From: Luteolibacter arcticus
Lineage (GTDB): Bacteria; Verrucomicrobiota; Verrucomicrobiia; Verrucomicrobiales; Akkermansiaceae
Direction of reading: 5' to 3'
Assembly: GCF_025950235.1 (NCBI RefSeq)
Contig: NZ_JAPDDT010000005.1
Coordinates: 310,001-374,000, forward strand
Length of the DNA: 64,000 nucleotides
Every line of letters begins with the position of its first letter. Positions within the stretch are counted from its first letter, which is position 1. The translations under genes and the position numbers were made by a program. This document shows, piece after piece, positions 39,394 to 48,000 of the stretch. The notes beneath the pieces were generated by a model. It was not told the DNA's origin. It did not search any database and saw only the letters and a program-made list of their open reading frames with translations.

Positions 39394-42300
39394 TCAGGGA
39401 GCATCCTGGATCTCGATGTCGAGGAAGCCCCTCGGGCCTCGCGCCGGGACCACACCGCTCAGACGGAAGGTGCGGTACTCCCACTTGCTCGGATCGCTGA
39501 GCGCCGGCATGGTCGGATTGGCGGCACTGACGGGGATCTCGGTGACGATCTGGTTGTAGCTCAACAGGTCATTCGAGCCCCGGATCAGGTAGACCACATC
39601 GTCCGCGACCACCGTGGCGTCAGCCCCGGGACCCGGGGTGTTGTCGAAGGTGGCTCCGACACGCACCGGCAGGGTGATGACGAGCGCTTGCTCGGCACCC
39701 ACGAGTTCGATCCGTGAGCGGACCTTGCCGGTGGAAGCACCCGTGGACGGGTTGCCATCCAGCGCGAACTCTTCAAGGTTGGTCAGGCCATCCTTGTCGA
39801 AGTCATCGGTCTTGCCGGTCAAGCCGCCGACTGCGAAGTCGTCGATCCAATCCGCGAAGGAATCGACCCCACCGACATTCAGGATACCGGTGCCGGTGAT
39901 GCGTGCGGTCACGTTGGTTGCTCCCGAGCCAGGCGCACCCCAGGTGCCGGTTGCCTGAGGAACGCCGTCGATGCTGAATCCGGCGACGACATCGCTGCCC
40001 GCGAAATTCAGGTTTAGGATCGCGCTGCCGGTGGCAGATACATCCACGACGCTCGTATTGGCCAAGGTGGCGGTGCTCAGGGAGAGCGTGCCCGCGGTGA
40101 CGGTCGTGGTGCCCGTGTAGGTGTTGGCACCGCTCAGCACCAAGGTCCCCGCGCCCGACTTGGTCAGGCCTCCGCCCGTCGAGACGGGGTCCGTCAGCAA
40201 TGGCACCGAGATGGTGACGGCTTCGCCGTTGCTGTCGATAAGCGCGCCACCCGCCTTCACGAAGGAGTTGTCCACCCCGCTCATGAAGGCTGGGGTGGCA
40301 CCCGTGGCCGCCCTGAGCAGGCCGCCGTTGAAGTTGAAGGTGCTGTTGCCGGCGTTGCCGAAGATCCGCTTCGCCGTGAGCGTGCCTCCGTCCAGATTCA
40401 CCGTGCCGGTTCCGTCGCCAATCTGACCGAGGACCACGCCATTGTTACTGGCCGCAGTGACCGTGGCACTTCCTTGGATATTCAGGGTACCGTTGCCCGA
40501 CTGCCCCACGTTGAAGGCAGCGGCGGCATTGGTCTGATTCACTTCTCCGCCGGTTCCCGAAACCGTGAGGGTGCCCACCCGGCCGCCATTCCGCCCGACG
40601 TAGAGGTTTCCTCCCACCGTCAGCGAGCCGGTGTCCTGCACGGTCACGGTGACGGGAGCATCCCCGTTCTCATTGACCGAGAAGTCATCGTTGTTGGCGA
40701 AGGAGCCGTCGCCCTTGACCGTCATGGTGCCGGTCCCGTTGAAGCCAACGGAGACAAACGAGTTCACCTGGATTTTGCCGGAGCCATCCACGGTCACGAA
40801 GCCCTTCGATGCCGCTCCGAATCCGACCAGAAATTGGTTGGTGGAGAGATACTCCGCACTTCCTGCGACCGTGAGCGTTCCTTCGGAAGTAGCCCCGCCA
40901 CCACTGACTTGGGTAAAGCCGGTGGTCGACATGTTGGAGGTTCCGCTCATGTCGATGGTGCCCTTCGACGAGTTCTTGCCGATGAACACATTGCTAGCCA
41001 GGGTCACCGTGGCGTCGGCGTTGATGTCGAGCAGACCTACGGCGGAGCCGACGTCGCCGACATTGAAATCGCCGCCGGGAGTGGTGAACTGCGAGGTGCC
41101 ATTCATGGTGAGTGTGCCTGCGCCTTCACCGCCGATCGCGACGTGGGATCCGGCCCCCGCGGTCTTGATGACTTTGCTCGAATCGCTCAATGTCAGGTTC
41201 CCGGTGCTCGTGCTGCCGAGACGTCCCAGGATGAACACTCCACCCGCATTGTATTGCGAGTTGTTGCTCATCGTCATCGTGGTGGTGGAACCTTGGCTTT
41301 CGCCCAGATAGGTAACTCCGCCGGAAGTGATCGTGGAGTTGTTCACCGTGACGAACTGCTCGCTCAGGTTGTTGGTATTCCCGTTGGCAAAGCCGGTACT
41401 GAAGCCGCCCACGTTCAACGTCGAGTTCGTGACCGTCAGGTTGCTCACCCCGTCGTCGCCGTTGCCACGACCGATGGCGATGAAGTTGCCGATGGTGACC
41501 GCCGTATTCGACAGCGAGAGGTCAGCCAGCCCATTGAACACGGTGGACACGTAGAGGCTCCCCGGAATCGAAACGGTCTGGGCTCCGCCACCGGTCAGGA
41601 TCAGATCCCCTTCCTGAATTTCGGAATCTTGGCCGCCACCTCCGATCACGTTCGCGCCGTTGAAGGACAAGGTCAGGTTTCCTACCCCGGATTTGACCAG
41701 CTTGCCGCCGGTGCTGGTGATCGCGCCTTGGAATTCCACGTCGGCCGCCAAGGCAATGCCGCCGGTGCCGGTGATGGAGAAGCCCTGGTCAGTGACTTGT
41801 CCGGCGCCGGTGTAGTCAAGCGTGCCACCGGCGAGAACCAGACTGCCCTTGCCCAGCGGCGCCGTCGGACTGGCGGAGCTGGCGAGCTTGGCCACTGACA
41901 CCGATCCGCCGCTCAAGGTGGTCGTGCCGGTGTAGTCGTTTTCCGTGGCGATCACCACGGTGCCCGAGTTGGTCTTGGTCAAGGTCGTGCTACCCGAGAT
42001 CTTGCCCGAGCCCGACAAGCCATAGGTGTTGGCGTTGTCGAATCTCACCCCGCTTCCGCCGGGCAGGACGGTGCTGTTCAGCAGCACCTCCGACGTGCCG
42101 ACCACACGGTCGTCGAAGAGCGCCGGGTCACCGTTCTGGAAGTTCTTGGTCACTTCGGTGTAGTCTTCGAACCAGTCACCATCCGGGGTGACCGCATCGG
42201 CCTCCGAGAGCCAGACGCCGTTTCCTTCTCCCTTCCAGTAGGGAGAGTTCACGCGGGTGACGTCGAGGGAGACGAGGTTCGTCCCGTTGTCCACCACGGT

Positions 42301-44346
42301 GGCGATGACACCGACGGGCACGCTGCCCAGAACGGTATTGAAACTTCCACTGCCGCCTTTCGGTCCCACGTAGGAGATCAAGGGAACAGATCCCACGACG
42401 GGAGCCGTATCGACAAGATTGATGGAGACCGGACCCCCGACTGTGAGACCGGTCGTCGCAAGCACCGGGGCGGTAGGCAAGCCCGCGTGGTTTCCAAGGT
42501 CGATGTCCAGCGTGGTCGCGGCCGAGGTGCCCAAGGTGGTGTTGGTTGCCACAAGCGAAACGGCAGGACCGGTTTGGGTGATTCCCAAGGTGCCGCCGTT
42601 CGCCACCACGTAGTTGCCGCTGCCGGTGGCCGCGGTTGTGACTGCCAGCTTGCCGGCATTCACGGTGTTGGTGCCGGGCAGCGCGTTGGTGCCGGTGAAG
42701 GCCAGCGTGCCGGCATTCACGGTATTGTTGCCGTTGAAGGTGGTGGTGCCCGATAGAGTGAGGCTGCCAGCACCCAGCTTGGTGACGCCGCCGCCGGTGC
42801 CGCCAATGGTGTGGCCGGTGCTCAGCGTGAAATTATTGGTGTCGATCAACATGCCGCCCGCATTGATCTGCACGGTGTTCACGTCATTGATGAACGCGGC
42901 ATCGTTCGCCGTGGCGATGATCCGGGAGCCATTGAATTTAATCGTGCCGTTGCCGGAATTCGCCCCGTCGTTTTCGTTGCGTTTGCCGCCGAAACGGTGG
43001 GTCCGCACGGTGCCGCCATCCAGATTGAGCGTGGCATTCGGGCTTTCCGGTCCGACCGAGATGTAGGGGCTGCGGTATTCCGGGCCAGCGGGATAGGTGG
43101 TGGCACCGGAGATCGTCAGTACCGCGGGGCTCGCGCCACTTCCTTCCCCGACCCACGTGAATCCGCCTTGGATATCCACGAGACCGCCCGTCATGTTCAT
43201 GGTGGCGGGACCGCTTGAACCCACAATGAACTGGGTGCCGCCACCGGTCTTGGTCCAGGTGCCACCGCTCATGTTGACGGTGCCGGTGCCGCCGGAGCGG
43301 CCGATGGCAGTCCAGTTGTTCACATTGATCGAGCCACCGGTCATGTTGAGGGTGCCCCCGGCACCGACACCGGTACCGGTGTTGTTTCCGACGTAGAACT
43401 GGTTGTTGACGGTGATCGAGGCGGTGCCGGAGAGATTCAGCGTGCCTTTCGAACCGCCGTTGTTGCCGACGCGGAAGGCGCCGTTGTCATTGCCTCCGAC
43501 CGTGACGTTGATGATGGCGTTGCCGCCGATGGTTGCCTCGCCAGTGGCACCGTTGGCACCAATGATGAAGCCCGAGCTGTCATTCGCGCCCGCTTTGGTC
43601 AGAGTGCCACCGGACATGAACAGCTTGCCATTGCAACCGCCACCGTTGCCGATTTCGCACCATCCGGCGGTGGCGTTGATCGTCCCAGCGTCGATATTGA
43701 CCCTGCCCGTCGCGCTGTTGGTGGCGACTTGGATACCGGATGCTACCGTCAGCGTGCCGGAGGTATTGATGTTGGCCGTGCCATTGCTGCCGGCTCCATC
43801 GCCGATCCGGAACTGGCCTTGGACGTTCATATTACCAGTCCCCGGGCCATACCCCGTGTTGTTGAGGCCGGGGCCTACCACGACACCGGTGTCCGCGAGG
43901 TTGTAAACGCCGGTACCGGCACCCAATCCGGCATACAGGAAGTTGCCAGAGCCGGTCGAAGCATCACCGGAAATGTGGTCCAGACGTCCGTTCTTGAGGC
44001 TACCGGAACCGATAATGATATCCGTGGGAATCGCCAGGATGGCAGACGGAGGCGCTCCGTTGGCGAGGGTTAGAACCGGCCCCGCAACGATGTTGATCAG
44101 CGCGTTCTCGTTGGTCGGGTCAACGCCGGTTCTGACCGGGACCCCGAGAGTCCAGTTCGCGTCGATGTTCCAGTTGGTAGGGCCGGCGGGATCGCCTCCT
44201 ATCCACTCGCTGTTGACGGCAGCCTGGCTGATGGAGCTGCCAAGTACGGTGCTGCCAGCGAGGAGGCCGGCGAACCAGCGGGCGTTGTAACAAGCCGTGG
44301 CTGCCAATGAGACACGGGTGATCGGGGTTGGGGTCGGGTTTTTCAT
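39394..44346 (-). CDS. Giant PATR surface protein 2, paralogue of the protein at 32725
   Basis: The product has 1650 residues from the ATG at 44346, which precedes the signal-like ARWFAGLLAGSTVLGSS. The body is Gly/Thr/Asn-rich beta repeats (GTLNMSGG, GTVNMSGG and STNQFLVGFG-type units), with KLGAGSLTLSGTTTFNGNNT and KSGAGTLVLSGANTYTGTTT PATR units. The C-terminus has DDFDKDGLTNLEEFALDGNP and a terminal module ending RGPRGFLDIEIQDAP, the same last 15 residues as PATR protein 1. Leader, several internal repeats, C-terminus and terminator are all shared with that gene, so the two arose by duplication. The start context AACCCAATGAAA is shared with the third PATR gene. It probably forms an extracellular structure; no enzyme motif is present. 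Confidence 0.9.
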   Translation of the reverse strand: MKNPTPTPITRVSLAATACYNARWFAGLLAGSTVLGSSISQAAVNSEWIGGDPAGPTNWNIDANWTLGVPVRTGVDPTNENALINIVAGPVLTLANGAPPSAILAIPTDIIIGSGSLKNGRLDHISGDASTGSGNFLYAGLGAGTGVYNLADTGVVVGPGLNNTGYGPGTGNMNVQGQFRIGDGAGSNGTANINTSGTLTVASGIQVATNSATGRVNIDAGTINATAGWCEIGNGGGCNGKLFMSGGTLTKAGANDSSGFIIGANGATGEATIGGNAIINVTVGGNDNGAFRVGNNGGSKGTLNLSGTASITVNNQFYVGNNTGTGVGAGGTLNMTGGSINVNNWTAIGRSGGTGTVNMSGGTWTKTGGGTQFIVGSSGPATMNMTGGLVDIQGGFTWVGEGSGASPAVLTISGATTYPAGPEYRSPYISVGPESPNATLNLDGGTVRTHRFGGKRNENDGANSGNGTIKFNGSRIIATANDAAFINDVNTVQINAGGMLIDTNNFTLSTGHTIGGTGGGVTKLGAGSLTLSGTTTFNGNNTVNAGTLAFTGTNALPGTNTVNAGKLAVTTAATGSGNYVVANGGTLGITQTGPAVSLVATNTTLGTSAATTLDIDLGNHAGLPTAPVLATTGLTVGGPVSINLVDTAPVVGSVPLISYVGPKGGSGSFNTVLGSVPVGVIATVVDNGTNLVSLDVTRVNSPYWKGEGNGVWLSEADAVTPDGDWFEDYTEVTKNFQNGDPALFDDRVVGTSEVLLNSTVLPGGSGVRFDNANTYGLSGSGKISGSTTLTKTNSGTVVIATENDYTGTTTLSGGSVSVAKLASSASPTAPLGKGSLVLAGGTLDYTGAGQVTDQGFSITGTGGIALAADVEFQGAITSTGGKLVKSGVGNLTLSFNGANVIGGGGQDSEIQEGDLILTGGGAQTVSIPGSLYVSTVFNGLADLSLSNTAVTIGNFIAIGRGNGDDGVSNLTVTNSTLNVGGFSTGFANGNTNNLSEQFVTVNNSTITSGGVTYLGESQGSTTTMTMSNNSQYNAGGVFILGRLGSTSTGNLTLSDSSKVIKTAGAGSHVAIGGEGAGTLTMNGTSQFTTPGGDFNVGDVGSAVGLLDINADATVTLASNVFIGKNSSKGTIDMSGTSNMSTTGFTQVSGGGATSEGTLTVAGSAEYLSTNQFLVGFGAASKGFVTVDGSGKIQVNSFVSVGFNGTGTMTVKGDGSFANNDDFSVNENGDAPVTVTVQDTGSLTVGGNLYVGRNGGRVGTLTVSGTGGEVNQTNAAAAFNVGQSGNGTLNIQGSATVTAASNNGVVLGQIGDGTGTVNLDGGTLTAKRIFGNAGNSTFNFNGGLLRAATGATPAFMSGVDNSFVKAGGALIDSNGEAVTISVPLLTDPVSTGGGLTKSGAGTLVLSGANTYTGTTTVTAGTLSLSTATLANTSVVDVSATGSAILNLNFAGSDVVAGFSIDGVPQATGTWGAPGSGATNVTARITGTGILNVGGVDSFADWIDDFAVGGLTGKTDDFDKDGLTNLEEFALDGNPSTGASTGKVRSRIELVGAEQALVITLPVRVGATFDNTPGPGADATVVADDVVYLIRGSNDLLSYNQIVTEIPVSAANPTMPALSDPSKWEYRTFRLSGVVPARGPRGFLDIEIQDAP

Positions 44347-44960
44347 TGGGTTAGAGAAGAGAGGGTTGCAGATATGTACACGCCTATCCCATGTGTATGG
44401 GTTTACCGTTTGATCGGCCAACGCGAGTTGACTTCCTTGGAAAGGTCCATGGATCGTCGGTTTGGGTTCTTGGGTCTTGGGTTCTTCCGGAACGAGCGTT
44501 GCTTCGCTCATTCAGGTAAATTTGGAATACCAAATCCGTTTTCTATTGAAACAAAATTCTTTGGCATCCAAGCCCAATCGCAAATAAATCCTAACAATTC
44601 ATTTACTATTCGTGAGTTACGACTATAATCCGGCCTTTCCAGCCGGTTTTATGGACCCAGGTTCGCGGATCCCGAGTTCTTCGATTCGTGAAGAGGGCTT
44701 CAAAAGATAAGCGTGTTTTTGAATAAGTCCACATTTGCCTGTTCGAGCGCCAAACGGGTTTTCGGGGACCATCAGGTAGTTACTAGATTGTATTTTTACG
44801 CCACCTTTCCCGTTTTCGATGGTTGTCATACAGACGGGCCGTTTCGCACGAAACGAAGAGCTTCTGACCGCCGCCAACCATGCGGACGAATCCACGGAGA
44901 TTCGCGTCGGATCCGCTTGCTCGGAAAACCGCGCTCAAAGCCGAGGCCGAAGAGCACGGG
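44347..44960. other. AT-rich intergenic region upstream of PATR gene 2
   Basis: About 610 bases, clearly richer in A and T (especially 44510-44640) than the surrounding genes. It probably holds the promoter of the gene at 44346. AACCCAAA-type sequences occur on the minus strand around 44460-44485. A weak CCGGC/GCCGG hairpin followed by TTTTAT lies at about 44633-44655 on the plus strand. No coding gene is supported. Confidence 0.4.
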
Positions 44961-45001
44961 CAAAAAGAAAGCCGCGCCCGCCAAAAGTGGCGGACGCGGC
45001 T
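44961..45001 (-). terminator. Rho-independent terminator of PATR gene 3
   Basis: The arms 44970-44982 and 44989-45001 form a 13-bp stem in minus-strand RNA (one U-G pair), followed by TTTCTTTTTG. It lies 19 bases past the stop at 45020. Confidence 0.92.
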
Positions 45002-45019
45002 GAGTGGATACGAGGGCCC

Positions 45020-48000
45020 TTACGGGTGGGTCGCTACGGCTTGGAGGAAGCCCCTCCCCCCCAGACCTTCCGAAGCATTGAGCCGGAAGGTGTGGAGTTC
45101 GTAAGCCGGATCCCCGGACGCCGTCATCAAGACGTGAGTCACCCCGCTGGTGAAGCTCGTCAGATTGAGCGAACCGCGAATCGTGTAAGTCACCCCCCCC
45201 ACCACGGCGAGCTGGCTGCCATCCGGCTGCCCAGCGAAGCTCGCACCATTCCGGACGGCCACGGTAAGCGTCAGCTCCTTCTGGCTATTGCCATTGGTAT
45301 CGGCGAGGGCGCTGGTGATCGAACCGCGGGAACTACCGTTGTTCGGATCGCCATTGAAGGCGAACTCGAGCAGATCGAGCGTGCCATCGTTGTCGAGGTC
45401 GCCGGTGCCATCGCGCGATTGGCCGCCCAGTTTCGCGGTTTCCCACGCGTCGTCCATGCCGTCGCTGTCACCATCGCCGGAGCCCGAGCCGAAGCTGACT
45501 GCGGTGAAGCTTTCGAGCGTGGCGGTCTTGTGGGCGTTCTGGTCGAGGACGTAGATGCCCGCTTGGAGCGTGGCGAGCCCGTCGAGGAAGGCGGGCTGGG
45601 CGGTGGGCGTGCAAGGGGTGCCATTGCAGCTCATCGACCACACGCCACCGATGCGCTCGATCACGACAGTCAGGTCGCGGGCGGCCATACCGCCGCTGTT
45701 GGTCACTCCGAAGAAGCCATTGGCGTCATTGGCCCCGTTGGTGTTGGTCCCCAGGCCCACGTAGTTTCCGAAGACCACCGCAGCGCGGGTCATGGAAGTG
45801 CTGCTGGTGCCCACCCAGGCGCCGATCTGGTCGTAACCGCCGATGACCGGCTGATTCACGTAGTGCGCCCGGACCCGGAAGTCCTGGTTCCCGGTAAAGC
45901 CAAGCGATGACAGCGGAAGACCGAGCGCCTCCAGTTGCGCCATGTTCACTTGCCCGTTGATGTCCGAGGACGAGCTGGTGAGCGCCAGCGTGCCGGCGGT
46001 GGTGTCCAGATCGAGGTTCGGATCGACGGTCGGGATCGAGGCTCCCGTGCCAGCGAGGCGGCTGGTGAATGGGGTGGCTTGGCCGTCCTTGTCCTGCGGA
46101 CCGCTGCCGGTGGCCGTCATGCCGTGGAAGACATGCTGGTCGGCCGTGCCATCGCCATTGATGTCCTGGGGCGTCGAGTCGATGTCGGTCGGATCCGAGG
46201 TGGCCTCATATTCGGCCAGGTCGTTGAAGCCGTCGGAGTCGGAGTCGCCGGTGCCGTTCTGGGTCAGCAGGGTGGTCGTGCTGAACCAGGTCGTTTCCCA
46301 GCGGTCAGGCAGGCCGTCGTTGTCGCCGTCGCCATCCGGATTGCCGGGTACCATCGGATTGTCCGGAGCGGTTTTGGCCGTGAACTCGGCCAGCGAGCTG
46401 AAGCCGTCGCCATCCGTGTCGCCGGTGCCATTGTCGGTCAGGTCGCCGATGAAGTTTTCCTCCCAGCCGTCCGACATGCCGTCATTGTCGTCGTCAGGGA
46501 ACAGGACGTAGGACACCGGGCTGGTGCCTGCGGCGAGTTCCTCTTCATTGGTCGCGTAATCGCCGTCCGGATCGCCGGTGGAGGTTTCATCGAGGTCGGT
46601 GAAGTACTCCTCCTCCCACGCGTCGGGCAGGCCGTCGGCATCGGAGTCATTCGGGCTCGACTGCGAGTCGTTGGGATCGCTGAGCGCGATGAGTTCTTCG
46701 AGGTTGTCGCTCGAGTCGTTGTCCGGATCATCGCCGGGATCGAATTCCAGGCTTTGGAAGTAGTACTGCTCGAAGGCATCGGGCAGCTTGTCATTGTCGG
46801 TGTCGAGCTGGGCGGCATTGTCCGGCCCCTGTTGATAGAGGCCCTGGACAGCCCAGTCGGCAAGGGCTCCGTCCCAGATGCGGACTTCGTCGTAAGTCGC
46901 GCTGGCGGTATTGTCGCCAAAGGTCGACAGGCCGAGCGCGGCGATCGGATCACTGAACAGCGCGAGGCTGTTCGCGACCGTGACCGTTCCGCGAGCCGGT
47001 CCCATCTCCAGATACGACTCGCCATCATAGGCCGGGGCCGAATACCACTTCACCACGGAACTGCCGGCGACTGGCGCGGGCTCGATGGTCATGACGATGT
47101 GATACTTGGTTCCGACGGCGTAGTTGTTGGTGTTGTTCGTCGAGGCCAGCGCGCCGTCGCGCCATTCGACCCGGTCGGTCAATGGGGTCGCCGCCTGGCT
47201 CCAGCTCATGAAGAGGTTCTCCGTGGTGCCGCTGTGGAAGTCGAAGATCCGCGACCAGCTCTGGGGCGCGTTCATCGTCGCCCACAGCTCGATGGTCACG
47301 GGGGTGTTCCGCGCGGGTAGCAGGTTGGCCCCGAGCTTGACCCACTGGGAATCCGCCTTCACCCCGCCGGCCAGCGTCACGCTGGTGGCGTCCTGGGTCA
47401 CCACGTTGGTATTGCTGGTGGTGCCGTTCTGAATCGCGGCGTGGCTGGTGCCGACCGAGTCATTGAGGTTACCGGTGAAGCTCCAGCGGTGGAGGGCCTT
47501 CGAGAACGCTTGCGAATACGACGAGTCCGTCGGATTCGACCCATACTCGTATTCCTGGAGGTCGGTGAAGAGATCGCTGTCCGAATCGACCGTGCCGTCC
47601 TTCGCGGTGATGGTGGTGAAGTAGAGAATCTCCCAGCCATCCGCCATGCCGTCGGTGTCCGTGTCGCTGAAGCTGCCCGCATTCGCCGGCAGGGTGACGG
47701 AGGTGAATTCGAACAGGTTCGAATCGAAGTCGCCGTCGTAGTCATCGCTGCCGGTCTGGGCAGCGATGCCCCCGAAATGGGTGACTTCCCAACTGTCGCG
47801 AAGCCCGTCGTTGTCGGTGTTGGCCGGGTCGGAGGCGGCATTGTTCGCCGAGGTGCCGGCCAGGAATTCGTCGTAGTTGTTGGTGAAGTCCCCGTCGAGG
47901 TTGCCGGTGGCGCCGTTGACCCCGGTAGCTCCATCGGGAAGTGTCCAATCCAGACCATTGGCCTGTTCATAGGCGTCGGACATCCCATCACCATCGGAAT

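Noticed and set aside
32725-44346. Biosynthetic gene cluster around the halogenase
   Set aside because: There is no NRPS, PKS, RiPP precursor, tryptophan-modifying enzyme or flavin reductase nearby, only PATR genes.
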